Assembly: GCF_014287515.2 (NCBI RefSeq)
Contig: NZ_CP092473.1
Span: forward strand, 2,259,001-2,323,000
Direction: 5' to 3'
DNA length: 64,000 bases
DNA from: Roseburia rectibacter
Lineage (GTDB): Bacteria; Bacillota; Clostridia; Lachnospirales; Lachnospiraceae
The first letter of the stretch is position 1, and each line of letters opens with the position of its first letter. A program made the position numbers and the translations under genes. Shown here piece by piece: positions 36,079 through 45,616 of the stretch. The notes beneath the pieces were generated by a model that did no database searches, was not told where the DNA came from, and saw only the letters and a list, made by a program, of their open reading frames with translations.

Positions 36079-37464
36079 TTACATCCATTCTTTGCTCAGA
36101 TATTCGCGCTCTTTTTCAATGACTTTCTCCATTGCTTCCCTGCCAGGTGCGCCAATCGTCAGACGTTTATTGACACATGTTTCCATGGAGATCGCATCAT
36201 AGATGTCCTCCTCGAATACCGGACTGATCGCTTTTAATTCTTCCAGACTCATGTCATCGATCGGAATCTTTTTATCAAGGCAGTAAAGTACGATACGACC
36301 AACGATTCCATGTGCATCACGGAATGGAACGCCATGATTTACCAGATAATCTGCTGCATCTGTTGCGTTTGTAAATCCATGATTTGCAGACTGACGCATT
36401 CTTTCTTTATTAAAACGCATGGTTGCAAGCATTCCATTGAATAATGCAACACATCCCTTTACTGTGTCCATCGCATCAAAAGAAAGCTCCTTATCTTCCT
36501 GCATATCTTTATTGTATGCAAGCGGGATTCCTTTCATTGTCGTAAGCAAAGACATCAGCGCACCATAGACACGTCCGGTCTTACCACGAACCAGTTCTGC
36601 GATATCCGGGTTTTTCTTCTGTGGCATGATACTGCTTCCGGTACTGTACGCATCATCGATTTCAACAAACTGATATTCGTTGGAGTTCCAGATGATCACT
36701 TCCTCAGAAAAACGGGAAAGATGCATCATGATCGTTGCACACGCAGATAAAAACTCGATCAGATAATCGCGGTCTGAAACGCCGTCCATACTGTTTAAAG
36801 TTGGTCCATAAAAGCCAAGCAGTTCCGCAGTATACTCGCGGTCTAACGGATAAGTTGTACCGGCAAGCGCCCCGGAACCGAGCGGGCAGTAATTCATACG
36901 CTCGTAAATATCATGCAGACGCAGACGGTCACGCTTGAACATTTCAAAATAAGCACCCATATGATGTGCCAGCGTGATCGGCTGTGCTTTCTGCAAATGG
37001 GTAAAGCCCGGCATGATCGTCTCTGTATTTTCTTCCATAATATGTAAGATCGTGGTCAGAAGTTCTTTTAACAGTCCATCCACTGCAAGCACCTCGTCTC
37101 TGGTGTAAAGACGCATATCAAGTGCCACCTGGTCATTACGGCTGCGTCCGGTATGAAGCTTTTTACCGGTATCACCGAGACGGTCGATTAAATTTGCCTC
37201 CACAAAACTGTGAATATCTTCGTATTCTGATGTGATCTCTAATTTTCCGCTCTCCACATCTTCTTTGATCTCCTGCAGTGTCGTGACGATATCGTTCATT
37301 TCCTGTTCTGTTAAAATACCCTGTTTTCCAAGCATTTTTACATGTGCGATACTGCCCTCGATATCCTGTTTATAAAATTTCTGATCAAATGTGATAGACG
37401 CATTGAAATTATATACAAGCTGGTCTGTTGCCTTTGTGAAACGTCCTCCCCATAACTGTGCCAT
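36079..37464 (-). CDS. argH: Argininosuccinate lyase
   Basis: Start set at ATG 37462-37464 ([20 protein letters not shown]) with GAGG 8 nt upstream; 461 residues. The fumarase/aspartase superfamily signature [19 protein letters not shown] is present near residue 280. It splits argininosuccinate into arginine and fumarate, the last step of arginine synthesis. argG is not in the window. ArgR encoded at 54924-55376 is the likely regulator. Confidence 0.96.
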   Translation of the reverse strand: MAQLWGGRFTKATDQLVYNFNASITFDQKFYKQDIEGSIAHVKMLGKQGILTEQEMNDIVTTLQEIKEDVESGKLEITSEYEDIHSFVEANLIDRLGDTGKKLHTGRSRNDQVALDMRLYTRDEVLAVDGLLKELLTTILHIMEENTETIMPGFTHLQKAQPITLAHHMGAYFEMFKRDRLRLHDIYERMNYCPLGSGALAGTTYPLDREYTAELLGFYGPTLNSMDGVSDRDYLIEFLSACATIMMHLSRFSEEVIIWNSNEYQFVEIDDAYSTGSSIMPQKKNPDIAELVRGKTGRVYGALMSLLTTMKGIPLAYNKDMQEDKELSFDAMDTVKGCVALFNGMLATMRFNKERMRQSANHGFTNATDAADYLVNHGVPFRDAHGIVGRIVLYCLDKKIPIDDMSLEELKAISPVFEEDIYDAISMETCVNKRLTIGAPGREAMEKVIEKEREYLSKEWM

Positions 37465-37568
37465 ATCTAAATCCTCACTTTCGTTGTCATAATTACATTT
37501 CATTCTACATGAAGTGCTGCATCCCCGCAAGTCCCTGTTGTATTTTTATGCACCGGCTATACATGCTG

Positions 37569-38219
37569 TCATGCATGCCTCTCCGCTTCCTTCGCCGCGA
37601 TCTGTGCATCCCTTTCCTTTTTCGAAAAAACACAGCCGCAGTAATACTGGCGGTACATGCCATATTCTTCGGAAAGCTCCACGGAACGCTTGTATCCGTT
37701 TTTCTTTTTAAAATCAGAATTTAAGTATGAAATCCCATATTCCTCAGATAAACGATCCCCGATCTCATTTAATTTTTCTGCATTTTTAAGCGGACTGATG
37801 GATAATGTCGTTGTAAAATAATCCATATGAAGTTTATTTGCAATCTCGGCCGATTCCCGGAGCCGCAGTTCATAGCAGCGGAAACACCTCTCACCGCCCT
37901 CTTTCACGTCCTCTAGTCCCTGCGCCATCTGATAAAAACGTTCTTTATCATAATTTCCCTCTACAAAAGAAACTGGATATTTTGCCGGCAGTCTCTCGAC
38001 AAAGCGCTGCTGCTCTTTTACACGTTTAAAATATTCCTCTTCCGGATAAATATTCGGATTATAATAAAAAACCGTGATTTTAAAATACTGTGACAGATAC
38101 TCTAAGCAGTAAGAACTGCAGGGTGCACAACAACTGTGTAACAGCAGGGTGGGCACTTTGTTCTCACTCTGGTTTTTCGCTATGGTCTCCTCAAGCATTT
38201 TCTGATAATTCTGTTTCAA
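37569..38219 (-). CDS. queH: Epoxyqueuosine reductase QueH
   Basis: DUF208 family: LLHSCCAPCSSYCLEYLS gives the adjacent cysteines and a CxxC, a second pair is in CFRCYELRLRES, and more cysteines are in YYCGCVFSKK, matching the Fe-S/metal sites of QueH, which completes queuosine in tRNA. I place the start at a TTG (38217-38219) that follows GGGAGG by 7 nt and overlaps the upstream stop as TTGA; an ATG 15 nt further upstream (38232-38234) is the alternative. About 216 residues. Confidence 0.87.
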   Translation of the reverse strand: MKQNYQKMLEETIAKNQSENKVPTLLLHSCCAPCSSYCLEYLSQYFKITVFYYNPNIYPEEEYFKRVKEQQRFVERLPAKYPVSFVEGNYDKERFYQMAQGLEDVKEGGERCFRCYELRLRESAEIANKLHMDYFTTTLSISPLKNAEKLNEIGDRLSEEYGISYLNSDFKKKNGYKRSVELSEEYGMYRQYYCGCVFSKKERDAQIAAKEAERHA

Positions 38220-39388
38220 TTTTCTGCCTCCCATGACAATATTTCTTCTGCCCGCGCCCTCCATGTATGCCCGGTACAGAATGTCTGATATGCATTGTCC
38301 CGGATCTTTTCCCGAAGTCTGTCATTTTCCATCAGTTCTCCGACAGCTTCCGACAGCGAACCTATTTCTGACAGCGAATAAAACATCAGATCCTCCCTGT
38401 TTTTAAAATGCGAACGCCTGTACGGATTCTCATCTGTCAGCACCACAGTACGGTTTGCCATCCCGGCAATCGCCCTGTCATGGATGCCCCGGTTAAAAAT
38501 CGGCGAAACATCAAGCATGATCTGGTTTCTCGCAATTTTCTCAAAAGAAAGATCAAAGGTAACCGGCTTTTCGATCGTCAGATATTTCTCATAGGGAGTC
38601 TGATATTTTTCCCATCCCTCACCGACTAACCGTACCGGTATCTTTCTTTTTAAAAGCTCATCAAGTGCCGCTTTCCTGAAATAATCCCTGATGTAGGCAT
38701 CCGATGCATACATTGTATTCATAAAAAGAGCAAACTGCGCACTGTCAAGTTCCATGTCATTTTCTTTCAGGCATGCCCGAAATGCTTCCTCCATCGGAAG
38801 TTCCGGCGTCCCGATCCTCATTTCTATGATCCTTTTCATCAATCCGCAAAAAGGCTCCGGTGCTGCTTTCACAATATCATATACCTTATCCGGTGCATCA
38901 TAAGTTCCTATAAAAAGGATCCGATCCGCAGGATTTTTTTCCCCGTCAAATAATGCAACCGTCGCTCCAAGCGGGAGCATATGCACGCTCTTTACATTTG
39001 GATGATATTTTCTGACATAATCAGCCTGTCCTTCATCCAGCACGATCACATGAAAATTTTTTGCCTGTGTCATCAGACAGTTATAATGAAATAATGGATG
39101 ATCCAAAATATAATCGTAAAATGGACCATCGATCAGGTCTGTCACCGGTGTTCCGTCATCCATCGCAAGTCTTGGAAGCAGAGAGTTAAAGTCAAAAACT
39201 GCACGATATTTTTTTCCAAAAAATGGAGAAAGTACCTTATCAAGATCATCTTTGGATGTAAACTCACATACTGTCGTCTCATAGCCTGCTTCTTCAAACG
39301 CACCTGCAAGCTGATGGGCAAAAAAGTTTCCCGACAAATAACAGATTTCCCTGGAACAGAATACTAAAATCTTTTCCTGTGCTTTCAT
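38216..39388 (-). CDS. CgeB-like glycosyltransferase
   Basis: 390 residues, no signal peptide or membrane helices. The N-terminal half (ILVFCSREICYLSGNFFAHQL, AGAFEEAGYET) and the C-terminal GHTWRARAEEIL with LMFYSLSEIGSLSEAVGEL are typical of DUF3880/Glyco_trans_1_2 proteins such as the spore maturation protein CgeB. The DVSPIFNRGIHDRAIAGMANRTVVLTDE stretch (about 300-328) is the GT-B nucleotide-sugar side. The acceptor is unknown; surface or spore glycan is possible. It is coupled to queH by a 4-nt overlap. Confidence 0.62.
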   Translation of the reverse strand: MKAQEKILVFCSREICYLSGNFFAHQLAGAFEEAGYETTVCEFTSKDDLDKVLSPFFGKKYRAVFDFNSLLPRLAMDDGTPVTDLIDGPFYDYILDHPLFHYNCLMTQAKNFHVIVLDEGQADYVRKYHPNVKSVHMLPLGATVALFDGEKNPADRILFIGTYDAPDKVYDIVKAAPEPFCGLMKRIIEMRIGTPELPMEEAFRACLKENDMELDSAQFALFMNTMYASDAYIRDYFRKAALDELLKRKIPVRLVGEGWEKYQTPYEKYLTIEKPVTFDLSFEKIARNQIMLDVSPIFNRGIHDRAIAGMANRTVVLTDENPYRRSHFKNREDLMFYSLSEIGSLSEAVGELMENDRLREKIRDNAYQTFCTGHTWRARAEEILSWEAEN

Positions 39389-39408
39389 CCGTTTTTCCTC
39401 CCGTAAAA

Positions 39409-39458
39409 TACAAACGGACTCCTGCTAAAAGTCTCCCCAAAGCAAAAGTCCGTTTTCA
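39409..39458 (-). terminator. Terminator after the 128-residue membrane protein gene
   Basis: Minus-strand AAACGGACT pairs with AGTCCGTTT (39447-39455 with 39412-39420) with an inner TGCT/AGCA helix, then TTTG. Confidence 0.6.
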
Positions 39459-39468
39459 TTCTCATTCC

Positions 39469-39855
39469 TTACTCTCTTACATAACGCAGGCACAAAATTC
39501 CAACTAAATATTCTACCACGCAAAGCACCATAAAAACAGTTGCTCCGGCGAAAACCCCTGCTACGATCTGAGCGATCACAGCAATCGCATGCAGCCAGAC
39601 CGGTACATCATGCAGGCAGCAGGCAATCCCTGCTTCTAACAATACGATCAGACAAACCGGAACAACCGGCATATGCAGAGCAATAATTCCTGCCAGAATA
39701 ACCGCAAGTGCTGCAACAATGACTGCAAACAGCATCAGCATACTCTGATTCTCTGCAAATAACGTTCCAAGGATACCCCCTATACTCTTTTTTCTGCGCT
39801 GCTTTATGGATACGCGCGGCTCCTCTTTTTTTACATAATTTTCAGGTTCACTCAT
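39469..39855 (-). CDS. Small multi-pass membrane protein of unknown function
   Basis: 128 residues. A basic N-terminus (VSIKQRRKKSIGGILGTLF) is followed by about three or four closely spaced membrane helices (residues about 38-125) with no polar motif that suggests an enzyme. The ribosome site AGAGGAG lies near the ATG. It has its own terminator and a divergent SGNH hydrolase gene on the other side, so it is probably a single-gene unit. No family recognised. Confidence 0.65.
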   Translation of the reverse strand: MSEPENYVKKEEPRVSIKQRRKKSIGGILGTLFAENQSMLMLFAVIVAALAVILAGIIALHMPVVPVCLIVLLEAGIACCLHDVPVWLHAIAVIAQIVAGVFAGATVFMVLCVVEYLVGILCLRYVRE

Positions 39856-39975
39856 ACCTTAATACCTCTCCTCTTTCTGCTATAATGTCATCCGGTCAAA
39901 TGATCTGCTTACCGGAAAACACGTCATCTTTCTGCATTATATCAATTTATATAAAAAAGAACAAGTAGTTTTCAC

Positions 39976-40004
39976 TTTACCCTCTTTCAAAAAGGATGTA
40001 TACT
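39976..40004 (+). promoter_or_regulatory. Promoter candidate of SGNH hydrolase gene
   Basis: TTTACC (39976-39981), 17-nt spacer, TATACT (39999-40004), 42 nt before the chosen ATG. Confidence 0.45.
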
Positions 40005-40045
40005 GATACAACGAAAATAATTATCTGACAGAAATGGAGAACCCG

Positions 40046-41248
40046 ATGAATCATACAACGATCAACAAACCTGATACATGGTGTTCCATGTGGGGAAATG
40101 CAGTTTCAATCGCAGAACACCGGCCGGAAAGCTATGCAAAAGATATTACACTCCGCTATCCGGTCTATGCGCCATTTGACGGAACATCTTTAAGATTTAC
40201 CTTTGACAATTACTGTGGAAGCGAACCTGTCTCTATCACAAAGGCAACCGTCTCCGTCGCGGACTTCAATACCAACAGCGATTCTGCCCCCAAAATTAAT
40301 CTGTCCTGCCCGCAGAAGAAATCGACAACAACACAGATTACTTTTTGGGGCAATCCTTCTGTGACACTTGATGCACACAAGCGTATTGTAAGCGATGAAG
40401 TTTCCTTTCAGGTTCAGGCAGGACAGACACTTTGTGTCAATCTTTATTTTGCAGACTTTACGCTGATGCAGTCCGCTGTTCTGATCACAGGTCCTCTCTC
40501 GAAAGGATTTTTCTCACTGGGTGATCAGACATTAACAGAAGATCTTCCTCTTGATACAAGCAAAACGACAAGCTGGTTTTATTTTTTAAGCAATATTGAT
40601 ATTTTAACATCATCCGACAACCATGCTGTGATCTGCTATGGTGACTCCATTACCGCACAGGCATGGCCGGATGAACTAACGCTCCGTTTAAGACGTGAGG
40701 GCAGAAAACACACTTCCATCATCCGACGCGCTGCAAGCGGTACCAGAATTCTGCGCCAGTATGACTGCATTACCTATGATTCCTACGGTTTAAAAGGAAG
40801 CAACCGCTTTTTGCATGAAATACCGGCCGCCGGTGCCGATACTATCATTATCCAGCAGGGGATCAATGATATCATTCACCCGGTTGGAACAGATATCAAT
40901 CCGTTCCGTCCCATGAGCGATCTTCCAACAGCAGAAGAACTCATAGACGGTCTCAAATGGTACACTGACCAGGCACACTCTCTTGGATTGTCTGTCTATA
41001 TCGGAACACTGCTTCCGATCGAAGGCTGGCGTACCTATGCCCCGTTCCGTGAAGAACTGAAAAATAAAGTCAATGAATGGATCCGCCAGGCGGACGGCTT
41101 TGAAGGCTGCATTGATTTTGACCTTGCCGTACGTGACAGCACCAATCCTGCTGCATTCAAAGCAGGCTATGACAGTGGCGACCATCTTCACCCAAGCAGT
41201 GCCGGTTACAAGGCAATGGCTGATGCTGTATCTTTACGCTTCCTCTAA
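40046..41248 (+). CDS. SGNH/GDSL-family hydrolase (esterase)
   Basis: Start set at ATG 40046 (MNHTTINKPDTWCSM) after GGAG at 6 nt; 400 residues. An N-terminal beta-rich accessory domain (about 20-190) precedes the SGNH domain with CYGDSITAQAW (nucleophile Ser), QQGINDII (block III Asn) and SGDHLHPSSAGY (catalytic Asp-His). No signal peptide is visible, so it acts inside the cell. This two-domain layout is common for sugar or xylan acetyl esterases of gut Firmicutes, but the substrate is not shown. Its 3' end overlaps the convergent udk by 15 nt. Confidence 0.85.
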   Translation: MNHTTINKPDTWCSMWGNAVSIAEHRPESYAKDITLRYPVYAPFDGTSLRFTFDNYCGSEPVSITKATVSVADFNTNSDSAPKINLSCPQKKSTTTQITFWGNPSVTLDAHKRIVSDEVSFQVQAGQTLCVNLYFADFTLMQSAVLITGPLSKGFFSLGDQTLTEDLPLDTSKTTSWFYFLSNIDILTSSDNHAVICYGDSITAQAWPDELTLRLRREGRKHTSIIRRAASGTRILRQYDCITYDSYGLKGSNRFLHEIPAAGADTIIIQQGINDIIHPVGTDINPFRPMSDLPTAEELIDGLKWYTDQAHSLGLSVYIGTLLPIEGWRTYAPFREELKNKVNEWIRQADGFEGCIDFDLAVRDSTNPAAFKAGYDSGDHLHPSSAGYKAMADAVSLRFL

Positions 41249-41863
41249 ATGCTTTCTTACTCTCTGGATCAGCATCTCCAATGCAACCGCATTTTCGCCA
41301 CCCTCCGGGATTATGATATCTGCACGGCGTTTACTCGGTTCCACAAACTGTTCATGCATCGGTTTTACAGTCGTTAAATACTGATTTATGACACTGTCTA
41401 AGGAGCGTCCACGGTCTTTTACATCTCTTACGATCCTTCTTAGAATACGCACATCCGCATCCGTATCTACAAATACACGGATATCCATCAGTTCACACAA
41501 GGCCGGCTCGGCAAAGATCAAAATACCCTCAAGTACGATCACCGGTGCCGGCTCCACAAGGATCGTCCTGTCGGAACGGTTGTGAACCGTATAATCATAG
41601 ACCGGCATCTGCACGGCATTGCCCTTTTTCAGCTCTTTGATATGTTCACATAACAGTTCTGTATCAAATGCATCCGGATGATCATAATTTAACTTTGAGC
41701 GGTCTTCATAACTCATCTCATCATGGCGTTTATAATAATTATCATGACGCAGAATACTGACTTCATCACGTCCAAAGCTGTCAACCACTTTATCTGCCAG
41801 CGTCGTTTTCCCGCTTCCTGTTCCTCCTGCAATTCCAATTAAAATCGTATTTTTCTCTGCCAT
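41234..41863 (-). CDS. udk: Uridine kinase
   Basis: Start set at ATG 41861-41863 (MAEKNTILIGIAGGTGSGKTT) with AAAGGA upstream; 209 residues. P-loop GGTGSGKTT, then DNYYKRHDEMSYEDRSKLNYDHPDAF-type substrate region (LNYDHPDAFDTELL) and the VILEGILIFAEPAL Walker B-like strand. It phosphorylates uridine/cytidine for pyrimidine salvage. Single gene, convergent and overlapping with the SGNH hydrolase 3' end. Confidence 0.95.
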   Translation of the reverse strand: MAEKNTILIGIAGGTGSGKTTLADKVVDSFGRDEVSILRHDNYYKRHDEMSYEDRSKLNYDHPDAFDTELLCEHIKELKKGNAVQMPVYDYTVHNRSDRTILVEPAPVIVLEGILIFAEPALCELMDIRVFVDTDADVRILRRIVRDVKDRGRSLDSVINQYLTTVKPMHEQFVEPSKRRADIIIPEGGENAVALEMLIQRVRKHLEEA

Positions 41864-41912
41864 AATACCGTTTCCTTTCACATTCTGATATATAAAAAAG
41901 AATTTTCTTATT

Positions 41913-41951
41913 ACAAAAAAAGCAAGCGGAACTTTTCAGAAACCACTTGCT
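41913..41951 (-). terminator. Terminator of tRNA-Thr
   Basis: Minus-strand AGCAAGTGG pairs with CCGCTTGCT (one G-U), 13-nt loop, then seven T, about 30 nt after the tRNA. Confidence 0.8.
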
Positions 41952-41980
41952 CTTATCTGTCCGGACTTCCGGAAGTTATA

Positions 41981-42053
<73 letters not shown>

Positions 42054-42094
42054 AATTAATGTGGACTGTCTTTTGACTTGCGCCACACTCGACT

Positions 42095-42123
42095 AGTATA
42101 TACATATATTATAAAAAATGCAA
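42095..42123 (-). promoter_or_regulatory. tRNA-Thr promoter
   Basis: Minus-strand TTGCAT (42118-42123), 17-nt spacer, TATACT (42095-42100), about 42 nt upstream of the mature tRNA 5' end. Confidence 0.6.
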
Positions 42124-42171
42124 TACCTTTTTTATATTTTTTTCTAAATTTTTGCAATATTTTATTTTCTA

Positions 42172-42224
42172 TTGACTTTTCCTATGAAATGCATAAAATA
42201 ATCTTGTTTACTTATTGTAAACAA
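42172..42224 (+). promoter_or_regulatory. Promoter with operator palindrome before the XRE-cupin/pot operon
   Basis: TTGACT (42172-42177), 16-nt spacer, TAAAAT (42194-42199). Right after the -10 lies the perfect palindrome TTGTTTAC-TTATT-GTAAACAA (42204-42224), covering the expected start of transcription. This is an ideal repressor site, most likely for the XRE regulator encoded 50 nt downstream. Confidence 0.7.
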
Positions 42225-42274
42225 AACATATATTTTTACAGTTACTATAAAACATCGCAGAAATGAGGATTATT

Positions 42275-42814
42275 ATGGATATCGGAAAGCGTATGAAAGA
42301 ACTGCGTATCCAGTATGGCCTGACACAGCAGGAACTCGCCGACCGCTCCGAACTGACCAAGGGATTTATTTCCCAGTTGGAACGTAACCAGAACTCTCCG
42401 TCTATTGGTACACTGCTCGATATCATACAGTGTCTCGGCACAACACCTGCCGAATTCTTTACGGACGAAGAACCGGAACAGATCGTATTTGAAAAAGATG
42501 ACTATTTTGAAAAAATCAGTGAAGATGGAAATAAAATGATCGAATGGATCATTCCAAATGCACAGAAAAACAGTATGGAACCGGTACGCCTTACCTTAAA
42601 ACCCGGCGGCTCCTCCGACACACACCTGCCACATACAGGGGAAGAATTTGGCTATGTATTAAAAGGAACTGTGCGTGTACTATATGGTGGAAGGGCTTAT
42701 ACCGTCCGCGCTGGCGAATCTTTTTATTTCCAGGCCGGTAAAAAACATCGTCTGGAAAATAATGGAAACCGCGATGCCATCTTAATCTGGGTATCTACGC
42801 CGCCGAGTTTTTAA
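42275..42814 (+). CDS. XRE-family regulator with cupin domain (polyamine-type repressor)
   Basis: Start set at ATG 42275 (MDIGKRMKELRIQYGLTQQ) with GAGG 6 nt upstream; 179 residues. HTH is LTQQELADRSELTKGFISQLERNQ; the C-terminal cupin_2 domain reads HTGEEFGYVLKGTVRVLYGG and ends in HRLENNG. This is the layout of PuuR and related regulators linked to polyamine genes. It is the first gene before potABCD, and a palindrome over its start site suggests autoregulation and control of the transporter. Confidence 0.9.
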   Translation: MDIGKRMKELRIQYGLTQQELADRSELTKGFISQLERNQNSPSIGTLLDIIQCLGTTPAEFFTDEEPEQIVFEKDDYFEKISEDGNKMIEWIIPNAQKNSMEPVRLTLKPGGSSDTHLPHTGEEFGYVLKGTVRVLYGGRAYTVRAGESFYFQAGKKHRLENNGNRDAILIWVSTPPSF

Positions 42815-42844
42815 TTTTATCATGTAACCACTTAGAAAGGGATC

Positions 42845-42889
42845 ATGTTTCTTCTGCTACCAATTAAGAAACGTTTTGAACACAAATGA
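42845..42889 (+). CDS. 14-codon leader ORF overlapping potA
   Basis: ATG at 42845, preceded by AGAAAGGGATC, opens a frame [14 protein letters not shown] that stops at TGA 42887-42889. That stop overlaps the potA ATG (42886-42888) as ATGA. potA itself has no visible Shine-Dalgarno, so potA translation probably depends on ribosomes finishing this leader. It is a candidate regulatory peptide; whether it senses anything is unknown. Confidence 0.5.
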   Translation: MFLLLPIKKRFEHK

Positions 42890-43959
42890 GCAAAAAACTA
42901 ATTAATCTGACAGGTATTTCAAAATCTTACGGCGACCATGTCGTATTAGATGATTTAAATTTATATATCCGTGAAAATGAATTTATCACACTTCTCGGTC
43001 CATCCGGCTGTGGAAAAACAACCACCCTTCGTATCATCGGCGGTTTTGAGACACCGGATGCCGGCAGTGTCATTTTTGACGGCAAAGATATCACATCATT
43101 ACCTCCAAATGAGCGCAATTTAAATACTGTTTTCCAGAAATACGCACTTTTCCAGCATATGTCGATTGCAGAAAATATTGCATTCGGACTGCGTATTAAG
43201 AAAAAAAGCAAAGAATATATCAATGATAAGATCCGTTACGCCTTGAAGCTGGTAAATCTTGAAGGATTTGAAAACCGCTCTATCGACTCATTAAGCGGCG
43301 GTCAGCAGCAGCGTATCGCGATCGCGCGTGCCATTGTAAATGAGCCAAAAGTTCTTCTTTTAGATGAACCGCTCGGTGCTCTCGACCTAAAGCTCCGTCA
43401 GGACATGCAGTACGAACTGATCCGTCTGAAAAATGAGCTTGGCATTACATTCGTATTTGTTACCCACGATCAGGAAGAAGCACTTACCATATCTGATACG
43501 ATTGTCGTTATGAATCAGGGTTACATCCAGCAGATCGGCACCCCCGAAATGATCTACAACGAACCTGTCAATGCATTTGTGGCTGATTTTATCGGTGACA
43601 GCAACATTATAAACGGAACCATGATCAAAGATAAGGTCGTGGAAATTTTAGGTGTAAAGATTCCATGTGTTGACGAAGGTTTCGGATGCAATACTCCGGT
43701 TGATGTCGTGATCCGTCCGGAAGATGTTGAGATCACGGAACCTGGCGCCGGTTTTATGGATGGTGACATTGTCTCTATTATATTTAAAGGTGTACACTAT
43801 GAGATCAGTATCATGGCAAATGGTTATGAATGGCTTGTCCACACGACGAAAATGTATCCGGTCGGCACACATGTCGGCATCAACGTGATCCCGTTTAATA
43901 TCCAGATCATGAACAAACCGGAATCTGAGGACGAGGAGGCTGTAGAGATCGATGCGTAA
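42886..43959 (+). CDS. potA: Spermidine/putrescine ABC transporter ATP-binding protein
   Basis: 357 residues. Walker [13 protein letters not shown], signature [15 protein letters not shown], Walker [13 protein letters not shown], switch His in [11 protein letters not shown], and a C-terminal TOBE-type domain (about 245-340), as in PotA. It energises the polyamine importer formed with PotB and PotC. Its ATG overlaps the stop of a 14-codon leader ORF and has no Shine-Dalgarno of its own. The end overlaps potB by 8 nt. Confidence 0.95.
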   Translation: MSKKLINLTGISKSYGDHVVLDDLNLYIRENEFITLLGPSGCGKTTTLRIIGGFETPDAGSVIFDGKDITSLPPNERNLNTVFQKYALFQHMSIAENIAFGLRIKKKSKEYINDKIRYALKLVNLEGFENRSIDSLSGGQQQRIAIARAIVNEPKVLLLDEPLGALDLKLRQDMQYELIRLKNELGITFVFVTHDQEEALTISDTIVVMNQGYIQQIGTPEMIYNEPVNAFVADFIGDSNIINGTMIKDKVVEILGVKIPCVDEGFGCNTPVDVVIRPEDVEITEPGAGFMDGDIVSIIFKGVHYEISIMANGYEWLVHTTKMYPVGTHVGINVIPFNIQIMNKPESEDEEAVEIDA

Positions 43960-44776
43960 ATTAGGCAGACAGCTTTTAGCAGGACCTTATCTTGTATGGA
44001 TGATCGGATTTATCCTGCTGCCGATCGTTATTATCTTATATTATGCTTTTACAAACGCTTCCGGTACATTTACCTGGGATAATATTGCAGCGATCGCAGA
44101 TCCGGTGCATGTAAAATCCATCCTGCTTTCCCTGAAACTCGGATTTTTCTGTACAATAGTCTGCCTGCTGCTTGCCTATCCGCTCGCCATTATCCTAAAC
44201 AGTTTTCATTTTAAGCATCAGAGTTTCGTTGTATTTTTATTTGTACTTCCAATGTGGATGAACTTTATGCTGCGCATCCTTGCCTGGAGACTTTTACTTT
44301 CTAACAACGGTATCGTAAATGCCCTGTTTGGTTTCTTCGGTTTCGGTCCGGTAAAAATGTTAAACACACCGACTGCCGTTGTTTTCGGTATGGTATACGA
44401 TTTTCTGCCGTTTATGATCCTGCCGATCTATAACTCCATGGCGCGCATCAAACTGGATGTCATTGAAGCTGCAAAAGACTTAGGAGCTGATTCAAAAATC
44501 GTACTGCTCCGTATTATTTTTCCGCTGACTCTCTCTGGTGTCATCAGTGGGATCGTAATGGTCTTTGTTCCGGCTCTCACATCTTTCGTGATCTCCGATC
44601 TGCTCGGTGGCGGTAAAGTGCTCTTGATCGGAAATGTCATTGAACAGGAATTTATGCAGGGAAGTAACTGGAACTTAGGTTCCGGGCTTTCCGTAGTACT
44701 TATGATTTTCGTCATCGCAAGTATGGCGGTCATGAATATCTTCGATAAAGATCAGGGAGGAACTGCTGTATGGTAA
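43952..44776 (+). CDS. potB: Spermidine/putrescine ABC transporter permease
   Basis: 274 residues, six membrane helices. The EAA-type loop reads [22 protein letters not shown] near residues 170-190. [15 protein letters not shown] is typical of PotB. It pairs with PotC. GAGGAGG lies about 12 nt upstream inside potA. Its end overlaps potC by 7 nt. Confidence 0.94.
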   Translation: MRKLGRQLLAGPYLVWMIGFILLPIVIILYYAFTNASGTFTWDNIAAIADPVHVKSILLSLKLGFFCTIVCLLLAYPLAIILNSFHFKHQSFVVFLFVLPMWMNFMLRILAWRLLLSNNGIVNALFGFFGFGPVKMLNTPTAVVFGMVYDFLPFMILPIYNSMARIKLDVIEAAKDLGADSKIVLLRIIFPLTLSGVISGIVMVFVPALTSFVISDLLGGGKVLLIGNVIEQEFMQGSNWNLGSGLSVVLMIFVIASMAVMNIFDKDQGGTAVW

Positions 44777-45537
44777 AGAAGGCTGCATCCCGCATTTATC
44801 TTGCGGTCATCTTTTTATTTTTATATCTTCCGATTCTTGTTTTGGTCATTTTGTCTTTCAATAATTCCAAATCAAGAGTTGTATGGGGTGGATTCACTTT
44901 AAAATGGTACGCTTCCTGTTTTACAGACGAAACGATCATGAATGCACTGACCATGACACTTCAGATCACATTCGCTGCCGCAGTACTCTCAACCCTGATC
45001 GGCACACTTGCTGCCATCGGGATCAGTGCCATGAAAAAACGTGGCACAACCCTGATGCTCGGTGCAACCAATATCCCGCTGTTAAACGCAGACATTGTGA
45101 CCGGAATATCCCTCATGCTGCTTTTTGTAAAATTTTTAAATCTTGGATTTGTGACAGTACTCATCGCACATATTACATTTGATATTCCATATGTAATTTT
45201 GAATGTACTTCCAAAATTAAAGCAGATAAACAGAAACACATATGAAGCTGCCTTAGATCTTGGTGCCTCCCCGCTTTATGCCTTTTATAAAGTAACCTGG
45301 CCTGACATCAAATCCGGTGTATTTTCTGGATTTTTAATGGCAGTTACCATGTCGCTGGATGATTTTTCCATCACCTTTTTCACGAAAGGAGCCGGTGTAA
45401 ATACGCTTTCTACTATGCTCTATACAGAACTTCGGAAAGGTGTACGTCCGGAACTTTATGCACTTTCCACACTGTTGTTTTTTGCTGCATTTTTGCTGCT
45501 TTTTATTATGAACCGCAGATCTGATAAGACAAACTGA
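44770..45537 (+). CDS. potC: Spermidine/putrescine ABC transporter permease
   Basis: 255 residues, six membrane helices. EAA-type loop TYEAALDLGASPLYAFYKVTWP near residues 157-178, followed by the PotC-typical MSLDDFSITFF. GGAGG lies upstream within potB. Forms the channel with PotB and accepts ligand from the lipoprotein PotD encoded next. Confidence 0.94.
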   Translation: MVKKAASRIYLAVIFLFLYLPILVLVILSFNNSKSRVVWGGFTLKWYASCFTDETIMNALTMTLQITFAAAVLSTLIGTLAAIGISAMKKRGTTLMLGATNIPLLNADIVTGISLMLLFVKFLNLGFVTVLIAHITFDIPYVILNVLPKLKQINRNTYEAALDLGASPLYAFYKVTWPDIKSGVFSGFLMAVTMSLDDFSITFFTKGAGVNTLSTMLYTELRKGVRPELYALSTLLFFAAFLLLFIMNRRSDKTN

Positions 45538-45616
45538 TATCTTTTTGGTGTGGCAATCTCTGCAAATATATTTTATTACTGATACGCCGTATTATCCGGC
45601 AGAACGCGAGGCTTTC

